From Pseudomonas rhizosphaerae (GTDB lineage: Bacteria; Pseudomonadota; Gammaproteobacteria; Pseudomonadales; Pseudomonadaceae), in contig NZ_CP009533.1 of NCBI RefSeq assembly GCF_000761155.1, positions 1,488,001 through 1,552,000 of the forward strand: DNA of 64,000 nt, read 5' to 3'. Every line of letters starts with the position of its first letter. Position 1 is the first letter of the stretch. The notes under the pieces are model-generated. The model was not told the DNA's origin and ran no database searches. It was given only the letters and a program-made list of their open reading frames with translations. The position numbers and the translations under genes are program-made. Of this stretch, positions 18,737 to 31,151 are shown piece after piece.

Positions 18737-19662
18737 GCGCCGGCCTCCTGGATCGCCCGGACCACGGTGTCGAGGTTGCCGCCCATTTCCTTCTCATACT
18801 TGTCGGCGCTGTATTCGCCATAGGAGATATGCGAGAGCGGGTACATCTTGACCCCCGATTCGCGCTGGATGGTTTCGACATAGGTCGAGGGAAAATCCAT
18901 TTCCGAGAAGATCACCTTGACGTCCAGTGCGCGCAGTTGATCGATGGTCTTTTTCAACTGGCTGGGGCTTGGCTCGATGCCGTGGGCGGGTTCGACCACT
19001 GCGGTGACTTCCAGGCCGAACTCGCGCAGCAGGTAATCGTAGGCGGCATGCACGGTTGCCACGCGCAGCTCGGCATTGGGCGCCTGGGTCAGCTTGGCCA
19101 GGGCATCGGCACGCAACGTGCGCAGGCGCTTGCCGTAGGCTCGGGCATTGGCGGTGTAGAACTTGGCGTTGTCCGGGTCGAGCTTGCCCAGCTCGCGGGC
19201 AATGTTGTTGACCTGGGCGATGGAGGCGCTGATGGACAGGAAGGTGTGCGGGTTGACCACCTTGCCGGCGCCGCGGGCCATGGTCCCGGTGGCCGCCAGC
19301 AGCGGCACGTCGGCGTTGGCCTCGATCACGGCGATGTCGGGCTTTTCGCTGGCATCGATCATGCGGTCGGCGAAGTCGTCATGGCCGACGCCGTTGAGCA
19401 CGATCACGTCCAGGCTGCCGATGCGCTTGATGTCGTCGGCCCGTGGCTCATAGGCGTGGGGGTTGAATCCGGCCGGGATCAACGGCACGACTTCAGCCTT
19501 GTCGCCGACGATGTTCGCCACGTAGCTGTAGTAGGGGTGCAGAGTGATGCCGATGCGCAGCGGTTTGCCGTCGGCGGCCCAGGCGGCGGTGCTGAGCAGT
19601 GTGCCCAGGACTGCGACGGACACAAGTCGCAGCAACGGACGGCGGGCGATAGATCTGGGCAT
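18733..19662 (-). CDS. fpvC: FpvC, periplasmic metal-binding protein
   Basis: A 309-residue ZnuA/TroA-fold binding protein with a signal peptide (about 1-30, AWAA). Unlike FpvF, it retains metal-type histidines: LHPYY, NPHAYEP (the DPHxxEP position) and VNPHTFLSI (the second family histidine), with an ATVHAAYDYL segment later. In P. aeruginosa FpvC is the periplasmic acceptor that chelates iron(II) freed by FpvG. The ATG at 19662 has CAGGA upstream and starts a clean signal peptide; a TTG at 19692 overlapping the fpvK stop (TTGA) is the alternative and would keep the coupling. Confidence 0.88.
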   Translation of the reverse strand: MPRSIARRPLLRLVSVAVLGTLLSTAAWAADGKPLRIGITLHPYYSYVANIVGDKAEVVPLIPAGFNPHAYEPRADDIKRIGSLDVIVLNGVGHDDFADRMIDASEKPDIAVIEANADVPLLAATGTMARGAGKVVNPHTFLSISASIAQVNNIARELGKLDPDNAKFYTANARAYGKRLRTLRADALAKLTQAPNAELRVATVHAAYDYLLREFGLEVTAVVEPAHGIEPSPSQLKKTIDQLRALDVKVIFSEMDFPSTYVETIQRESGVKMYPLSHISYGEYSADKYEKEMGGNLDTVVRAIQEAGA

Positions 19663-19688
19663 GGAAAATCCTGGGGAAGAGGGCGTAT

Positions 19689-20252
19689 TCAATGGCGATG
19701 CTGGCGGGTGACACCGGTGTCGAACTGGGCGATGACCTGTTGCCAGCCTGCGTCGGCGAGCGTCTTGTCATCCATCTGCGAGGGTGCGCTGGCGGAAGGA
19801 GCGCGATTGATCCATACATCCGCGTCGGGGCCGTTCACCCGCAGCAGGAACGAGCCAGCCACCTCGGGCGCCTGGCTCAGGCCCACGTAGGAGTGCTGGA
19901 CCATGTTCCATGCATGGCTGCCGCGGCTGACCGAGCTGGCGTCCTGGGCGAATGGCGCGAAGCCTTCGCGGGCCAACTGCGCAGGCGTCACGGGTTCGGG
20001 CTGTTCTTCGGCGAGCAGGCGCACCTCGTCCAGGGTCACGCGCAGGTCGGCATAGATACCCTGCTCGGCGGCGCTCAGGTCGCGCCGCGCATCGAGCTGA
20101 TGCGACGGTACGGCCACCGCTTCGTGGCTGACCCCATGCCAGCTCACCACACCGGCGGCAGCCAGCAGGATGAACAGGCAGAGCAGGCCGACGTACAGCG
20201 TTTCATGGCCCGCCCCGGCAGGGCGGACGATGTGGGTGACGGGCGTGCTCAT
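19689..20252 (-). CDS. fpvK: FpvK-like inner-membrane protein
   Basis: A 187-residue protein with one N-terminal membrane helix (about residues 20-42) and a periplasmic remainder (about 45-187). No enzyme motif is seen. Size, one-helix topology and place between the FpvJ-like and FpvC genes match FpvK, which with FpvH and FpvJ assists the FpvG reductase. Its ATG overlaps the stop of the preceding gene (ATGA). Confidence 0.8.
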   Translation of the reverse strand: MSTPVTHIVRPAGAGHETLYVGLLCLFILLAAAGVVSWHGVSHEAVAVPSHQLDARRDLSAAEQGIYADLRVTLDEVRLLAEEQPEPVTPAQLAREGFAPFAQDASSVSRGSHAWNMVQHSYVGLSQAPEVAGSFLLRVNGPDADVWINRAPSASAPSQMDDKTLADAGWQQVIAQFDTGVTRQHRH

Positions 20253-20584
20253 GGTGCCTCGATGTCGGCTTGGTCGATCTCGACGACATGGCCTGGGCCG
20301 GCATCGAACAGCACATAGAACTCGGCATCGGGGCGCTTGAAGGTCACGGTCGAATCGCTGCCCAGCTTGCCGGGCACCAGAATGCTTTCGTCATAGCCGA
20401 CCACGTCCAGGGTGACCCCCGGCGCGCCGCTGCCATCGGAAAATCCTCCGGTACAGCGAATCTGCTGGTCGTCGATCTGCTTGCATTCGCACATGGGGTT
20501 GTGGGCCAGGGCGACGCTGCTGCAGGCAGCGGCGAGCAGCCCGAGCACCAGGGCAGGCCAGCGGATGAATGAAACGCGGGTCAT
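20249..20584 (-). CDS. fpvJ: FpvJ-like exported protein
   Basis: A 111-residue protein with an N-terminal signal sequence (about 1-29; cleavage likely after SVALA) and a small beta-rich domain. The mature N-terminus starts HNPMCECKQ, with a CxC pair; a further cysteine follows in IRCTGGF. Homologues in this operon position are named FpvJ and support FpvG in the periplasm. The start overlaps the fpvH stop (ATGA). An alternative start further upstream would run antisense-free through fpvH and is rejected. Confidence 0.78.
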   Translation of the reverse strand: MTRVSFIRWPALVLGLLAAACSSVALAHNPMCECKQIDDQQIRCTGGFSDGSGAPGVTLDVVGYDESILVPGKLGSDSTVTFKRPDAEFYVLFDAGPGHVVEIDQADIEAP

Positions 20585-21120
20585 GGTTGGGTTCCTTGAC
20601 GGTTCAGCCAGGACACCGTTGCCGGTGACGCCTGGCTCAATGGAATGGAGGTTTGGTGCATGGAGCCGTCCCAGCCTTCCATGGTGATCCACAGCTGAGC
20701 ATCGGCCTCGGTTTTTACCGGCACCGGCAAGCCGGCGAACATGCGGTAGCCACTGCCGAAGAAGATCACGCCCGCAGCCCGCAGGCTGCGCGGTTTGCCG
20801 ATGCGCAGGTAGGTGGCCTTGACCTGGTCGATGCAGCGCTTGCACAGGGCAGCGGTGAAGTACTTGATGTCCTGGCCGCTTTCGGCGGTGGGGCCTTCGA
20901 TGCGGCGCTCGGCCAGGGTCAGGCTCCAGGGACCGACCGCGATGTCGCCCACGGTGCGTTCGCCCAAACCACTGTCACCGCGATCCCTGGCGTTCTCGGC
21001 GAAATAGTGAGGCATGAAGCTCAGCGGGATGAGCACCAGCAGCACATTGATATGGAACCGCCACTTGCGCCAGAAACGCGACAGGGGCGACGGCAAAGGG
21101 GCACTGATGACTCGGCTCAC
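20581..21120 (-). CDS. fpvH: FpvH-like thiamine-pathway-unrelated membrane protein
   Basis: A 179-residue protein with one N-terminal membrane helix (about residues 20-42; INVLLVLIPLSFMPHYF) and a periplasmic domain that contains a CKRC motif (ALCKRCIDQVK, about residues 88-98). The CxxC could be redox-active or metal-binding. The GTG start at 21120 overlaps the fpvG stop (GTGA), the tightest junction choice. Place and size match FpvH of the pyoverdine iron-release operon. Confidence 0.78.
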   Translation of the reverse strand: MSRVISAPLPSPLSRFWRKWRFHINVLLVLIPLSFMPHYFAENARDRGDSGLGERTVGDIAVGPWSLTLAERRIEGPTAESGQDIKYFTAALCKRCIDQVKATYLRIGKPRSLRAAGVIFFGSGYRMFAGLPVPVKTEADAQLWITMEGWDGSMHQTSIPLSQASPATVSWLNRQGTQP

Positions 21121-22331
21121 AGGCTGCGCTCCGCGGTTTTGTGGGCAATAGGACGCAGATTCCCGGCGGGCATCTGTGCGGTGTCCTGGCGGCTGGTGCG
21201 CTTGAACGCCTGGGCAGTGGCCAAAGCGGTGCGTTTGCTCCAGATCATCAGGCCGCTGAGCACCATCATGCTCAGCAGCAGGCCGAAGAAGGCCCAGATC
21301 AGCTTGATCCACAGGCCACCGAAATCACCGGTGTGCAGAGGGCGCATGGACTCGGTGACGAATTCCAGGGCATTGCGGTCGCCGAGCAGGTGTGAGCTGA
21401 TCAATTGTCCGGTGTAGGGGTTGATGCTGGCGGTCTGGTACATCAGTGGATACCAGCTGCGCCCGCCGACTTCCATCGGGCTGTAGGCATTCAAAGGCAG
21501 CGACACGTAGCTGGCATCCAGCCCCGGCACCTGTTGCTTGACCACGGCGATGGCCTGCTCGACCGGAATCATCGGCGCCGGGGTGCCATTGGCCACCAAC
21601 GGTACGTCGGCCCGCGCGATCACCGAGGTAACCGGCGAATAGCTGGAGATGCTGATCTGGTTGTCGTAGAGGATCGCGCGGATCAGGAACCATACGCCGG
21701 TGATGGCGATCACCGCGATGAACCAGATCGACCAGATGCCGCTGAGGCGGTGAAAGTCGCCCCAGAACACTCGTGCCCCCTGGTTCAGGCGCAGGGTGGG
21801 CTTGAGGAAGCCTTTCCAGAACTTCTTGTAGACCACCAAACCGGTGATCAGCGACACCAGCAGGGGCAGCCCCAGGAACGACACCAGGTACCAGCCCCAC
21901 GAGAAACCGTTGGTGAAGGGCACCAGCCACCAGCCATGCAAGGCACGGGTGAAGGCCGGGAAGTCGAACGCCGGGCTTACGCCCTGCAAGACGCCGGTGT
22001 AGGGGTTCACGTAGACCGTTGGCGAGCGGCCGTCCGGGTAGGTGACGCTGGCGTTGACCGCGAAGTAGTCGCCATCCGGGTGGGTCAGGTTGCTGACGCG
22101 TAATTCGGGGTGGTCGCGCTGGATGGCGGTCATCAACTGGTCGTAATTCAATGGCTGGGCATCGTCGGACGGCTTGTTGGCGCGCATTTCCGGGTTGATC
22201 AGCCACATGATTTCGGTGCTCACCACGGCCAGGGTGCCGGTCACGCACACGATCAGCACGAAGAACCAGATCGGCAGGGCCAACCAGCTGTGCACGAGGA
22301 ACCAGATTTTCGAGCGGGATTTCTTCGACAT
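21117..22331 (-). CDS. fpvG: FpvG, inner-membrane ferripyoverdine reductase (PepSY-TM)
   Basis: A 404-residue PepSY-associated membrane protein with about four membrane helices (starting near residues 15, 150, 200 and 345). Conserved histidines (WFLVHSW near the first helix, ALHGWW, DFHRLSGIW, LHTGDFGG) fit heme ligands as in FoxB/FpvG-type reductases. FpvG reduces iron(III) bound to pyoverdine in the periplasm so that the siderophore is freed for reuse and iron(II) passes to FpvC. It is first in the operon. The ATG at 22331 gives MSKKSRSKIWFLVHSW, which suits the family; a longer in-frame start at 22403 is possible. Confidence 0.9.
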   Translation of the reverse strand: MSKKSRSKIWFLVHSWLALPIWFFVLIVCVTGTLAVVSTEIMWLINPEMRANKPSDDAQPLNYDQLMTAIQRDHPELRVSNLTHPDGDYFAVNASVTYPDGRSPTVYVNPYTGVLQGVSPAFDFPAFTRALHGWWLVPFTNGFSWGWYLVSFLGLPLLVSLITGLVVYKKFWKGFLKPTLRLNQGARVFWGDFHRLSGIWSIWFIAVIAITGVWFLIRAILYDNQISISSYSPVTSVIARADVPLVANGTPAPMIPVEQAIAVVKQQVPGLDASYVSLPLNAYSPMEVGGRSWYPLMYQTASINPYTGQLISSHLLGDRNALEFVTESMRPLHTGDFGGLWIKLIWAFFGLLLSMMVLSGLMIWSKRTALATAQAFKRTSRQDTAQMPAGNLRPIAHKTAERSL

Positions 22332-22476
22332 TGGAAAACGTTCTCGATTCGAGAAGCCGGTTGCCTGACGGGCAAGGTACGGCGCCAGCGAACAGGTGGC
22401 CACGGATTTGGATGGCGGCTATTGCACTGGATAAACAAGAATGAGAACAAGAACCAAATGAGTTGCAGGTGCGTTT

Positions 22477-22499
22477 ATTTGAAACTGAATGTTTCAAAT
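22477..22499. promoter_or_regulatory. Perfect inverted repeat upstream of the fpv operon
   Basis: ATTTGAAAC-TGAAT-GTTTCAAAT has 9-bp perfect arms and lies about 150 bases before fpvG. Nearer the gene, AAGAATGAGAACAAGAACC (22437-22455) resembles a weak Fur box (11 of 19 consensus positions by eye). The repeat may be an operator or a transcript hairpin. The rest of the gap to acnA (22332-22680) holds only REP elements. Confidence 0.45.
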
Positions 22500-22537
22500 G
22501 TGACGAAGTACCACCTTCGGGTAGGCATCCACCCCCT

Positions 22538-22626
22538 GTAGCAGCGGCGCAAGCCGCGTCATCAGCCCCCGCAGTAAACCTGCACAATCGCGGCGAGGCT
22601 GAACGCGGCTCGCGCCGCTGCTACAG
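22538..22626. repeat. REP palindrome pair
   Basis: An inverted pair of the same REP unit seen at 8787-8918: GTAGCAGCGGCGCAAGCCGC at 22538-22557 (unit to 22560) and its complement at 22602-22626, separated by about 40 bases. It lies between the convergent ends/starts around acnA and the fpv promoter region. Confidence 0.8.
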
Positions 22627-22680
22627 GGGTTGCGACGGCAGGGGTTGCGACGGCGCAAGGGCTGTGCGGATGAAACGACC

Positions 22681-25431
<2,751 letters not shown>

Positions 25432-25567
25432 GGGTAGCTCCTTTTCGGGCCCGCACGGCACGGGCTGGATAATCAGGTTCTTTCAGTGAGGACTTCCAGT
25501 GCATGCCCAGGGTTCCGATTTCCTTTATCATGCGCCGATTTCGGCCCCTGGCAGTGAAAGTCTCTTT

Positions 25568-26632
25568 ATGAATACGTTGTTTATGCATTGCCGCCCTGGC
25601 TTCGAAGGCGAGGTCTGCTCGGAGATCGCTGAACACGCCGCACGGCTGGGGGTTGCCGGCTATGCCAAGGCCAAGCCGCAGACCGCCTGCGCCGAATTCA
25701 TCTGCCACGAGCCGGCTGGTCCGGCACGGCTGATGAGCGCGTTGCGGTTTAGTGACTTGATATTTCCCCGGCAATGGGCGCGCGGCGATTTCGTGCAGTT
25801 GCCCGAAACCGACCGCATCAGCGTTGTGCTCGAACACCTGGCGGCCTACCCGGTCTGCGGCAGCCTGTGGCTGGAAGTGCTCGACACCAACGATGGCAAG
25901 GAACTGTCGAACTTCTGCAAGAAATTCGAGGCCCCGCTGCGCAAGGCCTTGCTCGGTGCCGGCAAGCTGGTGGACGATCCCGACCTGCCGCGGCTGCTGC
26001 TGACCTTCAAGAGCGGGCGCGAGGTCTTTCTCGGGGTGGCCGACGCGGGCAATTTCGCCATGTGGCCCATGGGTATCCCGCGCCTGAAATTTCCCCGCGA
26101 AGCGCCCAGCCGCTCGACCTTGAAGCTGGAAGAGGCCTGGCACCACTTCATCCCCCGCGAGCAGTGGGACGAGCGCCTGCACGGCGACATGACCGGTGTG
26201 GACCTGGGTGCTGCGCCTGGCGGCTGGACCTACCAGTTGGTACGCCGTGGCATGCTGGTCACCGCCATCGACAACGGCCCGATGGCACAGAGCTTGATGG
26301 ACACCGGCCTGGTCACTCACCTGATGGCCGATGGCTTCACCTACAAACCCAAGCAGACCGTGGACTGGATGGTCTGCGACATCGTCGAAAAGCCGGCCCG
26401 CAACGCCGCCTTGCTGGAAACCTGGCTGGGCGAGAACCTCTGCCGCGAAGCGGTGGTCAATCTGAAGCTGCCGATGAAGCAGCGCTATGCCGAAGTGCGC
26501 CGATTGCTCGAGCGTATCGAGGAGGGCTTCAAGGCCCGTGGCATCAAGGTCCAGGTCGGCTGCAAGCAGCTGTACCATGACCGCGAGGAAGTTACCTGCC
26601 ACCTGCGTCGGCTCGACGGCGGCAAGCGCTGA
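25568..26632 (+). CDS. rlmM: 23S rRNA C2498 2'-O-ribose methyltransferase
   Basis: RlmM methylates C2498 of 23S rRNA using S-adenosylmethionine. The 354-residue product has an N-terminal THUMP-like part (about 1-160) and a RrmJ-type catalytic domain with GVDLGAAPGGWTYQLVRRG (about 207-225) as SAM motif and VDWMVCDIVEKPAR (about 262-275). K-D-K-E-type catalytic residues are plausible at the usual places. The ATG at 25568 starts MNTLFMHCRPGFEGEVC, the family N-terminus. Divergent from acnA. Confidence 0.93.
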   Translation: MNTLFMHCRPGFEGEVCSEIAEHAARLGVAGYAKAKPQTACAEFICHEPAGPARLMSALRFSDLIFPRQWARGDFVQLPETDRISVVLEHLAAYPVCGSLWLEVLDTNDGKELSNFCKKFEAPLRKALLGAGKLVDDPDLPRLLLTFKSGREVFLGVADAGNFAMWPMGIPRLKFPREAPSRSTLKLEEAWHHFIPREQWDERLHGDMTGVDLGAAPGGWTYQLVRRGMLVTAIDNGPMAQSLMDTGLVTHLMADGFTYKPKQTVDWMVCDIVEKPARNAALLETWLGENLCREAVVNLKLPMKQRYAEVRRLLERIEEGFKARGIKVQVGCKQLYHDREEVTCHLRRLDGGKR

Positions 26633-26700
26633 TCCAAGCAGGCACCGCGGCCTGGGGTCGCACACGGCGTTCGGCTTGTCTGTCGGCGCTACAATGGTTG

Positions 26701-26748
26701 AATGAATGGCTGCTTGAATGACCGGCTGCTTGAATGAATGGCGGCTCG
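26701..26748 (+). repeat. 16-base tandem repeat in the tusA leader
   Basis: Three consecutive 16-base units: AATGAATGGCTGCTTG (26701-26716), AATGACCGGCTGCTTG (26717-26732) and AATGAATGGCGGCTCG (26733-26748), with a partial unit just before. They end 26 bases before the tusA ATG. The unit contains ATG codons, so copy number could change upstream start choices. Confidence 0.7.
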
Positions 26749-26774
26749 AACGCCCGCTTGACCTGGAGCTTTGC

Positions 26775-27020
26775 ATGAACCAAATCCTGTCTGCCGACCG
26801 TACCCTGGATGCCACTGGCCTGAGCTGTCCGGAACCGGTGATGATGCTGCACCAGCACGTGCGCGACTTGCCCGCCGGCGGCCTGCTCGAAGTCATTGCC
26901 ACCGACCCCTCGACCCGTCGCGACATCCCCAAGTTCTGCGTATTCCTGGGCCATGAGCTGGTCCAGCAGGACGAAGAAGGCGGTACCTACCGTTATTGGA
27001 TCCGCAAGAAAAGCGACTGA
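26775..27020 (+). CDS. tusA: Sulfur carrier protein TusA
   Basis: An 81-residue sulfurtransferase that takes persulfide sulfur from IscS and passes it to the TusBCD/E relay for 2-thiouridine in tRNA. The active cysteine is in [16 protein letters not shown] (cysteine at about residue 16, CPxP motif), and the two-layer alpha/beta fold pattern follows ([19 protein letters not shown]). Length is standard. GGAG lies 6-7 bases before the ATG at 26775. Confidence 0.93.
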   Translation: MNQILSADRTLDATGLSCPEPVMMLHQHVRDLPAGGLLEVIATDPSTRRDIPKFCVFLGHELVQQDEEGGTYRYWIRKKSD

Positions 27021-27107
27021 TCGCCTTCGCAGATCAACCGCGGCGCGCACATACCCAGTGGCTGGCGAGCTGGGTATAATCGCTCCCTTTTTTCCAGGTG
27101 CCTGGCC

Positions 27108-27713
27108 ATGTTGTCTGAAATTCACGCCTTTCTCGGCTGCCCCACGCCCGATGCCTGGGTCCAGGCCGCGCTGGCCGACCAGCACACGCTGCTGATCGAC
27201 CACAAGAACTGCGAGTTCAAGGCAGCGTCCACGGCCCTGAGCCTGATTGCCAAGTACTGCACCCATGCCGACCTGATCAACATGATGTCGCGACTGGCGC
27301 GCGAAGAGCTGGTCCATCATGAACAGGTTCTGCGCCTGATGAAGCGCCGCAAGATCGAGCTGCAGCCGTTGTCGGCGGGCCGCTACGCCTCGGCGCTGCG
27401 CAAGCAGGTGCGCAATCACGAACCGGTCAAGCTGGTCGACACCCTGGTGGTCGGCGCCTTCATCGAGGCGCGCAGCTGCGAGCGTTTCGCAGCCCTGGTG
27501 CCCCATCTGGACGAAGAATTGGGTACTTTCTATAACGGTCTGCTCATGAGCGAAGCCCGGCACTACCAAGGCTACCTGAAGCTCGCCCACCAGTACGGCG
27601 ACGCCGCCGACATTGCCCGCACCGTCGACAAGGTCCGCGTGGCCGAGGCGGAACTGATCGAAAGCCCCGATGCGGAATTTCGTTTTCACAGCGGTGTGCC
27701 TGCCTTCGCCTGA
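27108..27713 (+). CDS. miaE: tRNA-(ms2io6A) hydroxylase
   Basis: MiaE is a non-heme diiron monooxygenase that hydroxylates ms2i6A at position 37 of tRNAs. The 201-residue all-helical protein has diiron-type ligands: E in KNCEFKAAS (about 36), EELVHHEQ (about 67-74, ExxH), E in FIEARSCERF (about 119-126) and EARHYQGYL (about 149-157, ExxH). A TATAAT at 27075-27080 with the start 28 bases on suggests its own promoter. Confidence 0.92.
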   Translation: MLSEIHAFLGCPTPDAWVQAALADQHTLLIDHKNCEFKAASTALSLIAKYCTHADLINMMSRLAREELVHHEQVLRLMKRRKIELQPLSAGRYASALRKQVRNHEPVKLVDTLVVGAFIEARSCERFAALVPHLDEELGTFYNGLLMSEARHYQGYLKLAHQYGDAADIARTVDKVRVAEAELIESPDAEFRFHSGVPAFA

Positions 27714-27820
27714 CTGCGCTTCTGCGGCGCAAGTGTTGCGCCGCATCTGACTATCTCCCACGTCATACCCATGGCTTGAGCACGTTGCCAGTGCACGAGT
27801 TGACAGACCTGTAGTTGACG

Positions 27821-27836
27821 TTTACGTTAACGTAAA
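27821..27836. promoter_or_regulatory. LiuR operator upstream of the liu operon
   Basis: TTTACGTTAACGTAAA is a perfect 16-bp palindrome ending 20 bases before the liuR GTG. A TTGACA (27800-27805) lies just upstream; the operator falls in the long spacer region typical of MerR-type promoters. Sequence and place agree with the LiuR sites described for branched-chain amino acid operons of proteobacteria, so LiuR is expected to regulate its own operon here. Confidence 0.85.
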
Positions 27837-27856
27837 GCAACCAGGATCAGGTCGAC

Positions 27857-28225
27857 GTGAGCACTCTCTACAGCATCTCCGAAGTTTCCCAACTGCTCGA
27901 CGTAACGCCCAGGACCCTGCGCTTCTACGAGGAGCAGGGCATGGTCACGCCGACGCGTCGGGGCCAGGAAAGGGTCTATTCGGCTCGTGATCTGGTGGCG
28001 ATGAAGTTGATCCTGCGCGGCAAGCGCATCGGGTTTTCCCTGGCCGAGTGCAAGGAACTCATCGATATGTACGACCCCTCGGGCAACCGCAAGCAGCTCG
28101 ACCGGTTCCTGGAGAAAATCGCCGAGCGTCGGGCGCAGTTGCAGCAACAGATGCTTGATATCGAACAGATGCAGGTTGAGCTCGACACCGCCGAGGAACG
28201 CTGCCGTGTCGCGCTGCACACCTGA
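27857..28225 (+). CDS. liuR: MerR-family regulator LiuR
   Basis: A 122-residue MerR-type regulator of the leucine/isovalerate operon. The winged helix-turn-helix is at residues 4-70 (YSISEVSQLLDVTPRTLRFY, then EEQGMVTPTRRG and RVYSARDLVAMKLILRGKR); a coiled coil follows (about 80-115, LEKIAERRAQLQQQMLDIEQ). There is no metal-binding cysteine cluster, as expected for LiuR rather than metal sensors. GTG start. It opens an operon with liuA 53 bases on. Acyl-CoA intermediates are the suspected effectors in the family. Confidence 0.88.
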   Translation: MSTLYSISEVSQLLDVTPRTLRFYEEQGMVTPTRRGQERVYSARDLVAMKLILRGKRIGFSLAECKELIDMYDPSGNRKQLDRFLEKIAERRAQLQQQMLDIEQMQVELDTAEERCRVALHT

Positions 28226-28278
28226 TCGCGGCTAGGCACGCCCTTCGATCTCCCTGATAAATACAAAAATAGCGAGTG

Positions 28279-29466
28279 ATGAACATGATTTCAGTACCGG
28301 GACTGTATTTTTTCCTTGGCGAAGACATCGACATGCTGCGCGATTCGGTGGCCGCTTTCGTGGCGCAGGAGATCACGCCGCGCGCCGCCCAAGCTGATCG
28401 CAGCGACCAGTTTCCCGCGGACCTGTGGCGCAAGTTCGGCGACATGGGCCTGCTGGGCCTGACCGTGCCTGAAGAGTGGGGTGGCACGGGCATGGGCTAC
28501 CTGGCGCATATGGTCGCCATGGAGGAAATCTCCCGCGGCTCGGGGGCCATCGGCTTGTCCTACGCCGCCCATTCCAACCTGTGCGTCAACCAGATCAACC
28601 GCAACGGCAGCGCCGAGCAGAAGGCGCGTTTCCTGCCCAGGCTGATCAGTGGCGAGCACATCGGCGCCCTCGCCATGAGCGAACCGAACGCCGGTTCCGA
28701 CGTCGTTTCGATGCGCCTGCGTGCCGACCTCAAGGGCGACCACTACGTGCTCAACGGCACCAAGATGTGGATCACCAACGGCCCGGACTGCGACGTGCTG
28801 GTGGTCTACGCCAAGACCGACATGGCGGCCGGCGCCAAGGGCATCACCGCATTCATCGTGGAGAAAGGCTCGCCCGGGTTCAGCGTCGCGCAGAAGCTCG
28901 ACAAGCTGGGCATGCGCGGCTCGCACACCGGTGAACTGGTGTTCCAGGATGTCGAGGTGCCGCTGGCCAACGTGCTGGGCCAGCCGGGGCAGGGCGTCGG
29001 CGTGCTCATGAGTGGCCTGGACTACGAGCGCGCGGTGCTCAGTGGCGGGCCGCTGGGCCTGATGCAGGCGGCCATGGACCTGGTGCTGCCGTATGTTCAC
29101 GACCGGCAGCAGTTCGGCCAGAGCATCGGCGAATTCCAGCTCATCCAGGGCAAGCTGGCCGACATGTACACCACCCAGCAGGCATGCCGCGCCTACCTGT
29201 ACGCGGTTGGCCGGCATCTGGATGCACTCGGGCAGGCACCGGTGCGCCAGGTTCGCAAGGACTGCGCCGGGGTCATTCTGTATGCCGCCGAAAAAGCCAC
29301 CTGGCTGGCCGGTGAGGCCATCCAGATTCTGGGTGGCAATGGCTACATCAACGAGTTTCCTGCCGGGCGCCTGTGGCGTGACGCCAAGCTGTACGAGATC
29401 GGCGCGGGCACCAGTGAGATTCGTCGCATGCTGATCGGTCGGGAACTGTTCGAGCAGACCCGCTGA
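28279..29466 (+). CDS. liuA: Isovaleryl-CoA dehydrogenase
   Basis: An FAD-dependent acyl-CoA dehydrogenase (395 residues) converting isovaleryl-CoA to 3-methylcrotonyl-CoA. Family signatures: [16 protein letters not shown] (about 130-145), KMWITNGP (about 162-169), and [13 protein letters not shown] near 352. The catalytic glutamate lies in [14 protein letters not shown] (about 249-262), the position typical of isovaleryl-CoA dehydrogenase. First enzyme gene of the operon. The ATG at 28279 is preferred over the GTG 3 bases before it. Confidence 0.93.
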   Translation: MNMISVPGLYFFLGEDIDMLRDSVAAFVAQEITPRAAQADRSDQFPADLWRKFGDMGLLGLTVPEEWGGTGMGYLAHMVAMEEISRGSGAIGLSYAAHSNLCVNQINRNGSAEQKARFLPRLISGEHIGALAMSEPNAGSDVVSMRLRADLKGDHYVLNGTKMWITNGPDCDVLVVYAKTDMAAGAKGITAFIVEKGSPGFSVAQKLDKLGMRGSHTGELVFQDVEVPLANVLGQPGQGVGVLMSGLDYERAVLSGGPLGLMQAAMDLVLPYVHDRQQFGQSIGEFQLIQGKLADMYTTQQACRAYLYAVGRHLDALGQAPVRQVRKDCAGVILYAAEKATWLAGEAIQILGGNGYINEFPAGRLWRDAKLYEIGAGTSEIRRMLIGRELFEQTR

Positions 29467-29517
29467 CCTTTTCTCGCTGCCCCTCCCATCGGTGCCGTAC
29501 CCGCACAGGAAATGCCC

Positions 29518-31125
<1,608 letters not shown>

Positions 31126-31151
31126 CCCATGCGCTCATCTGAGGTCAGGAT

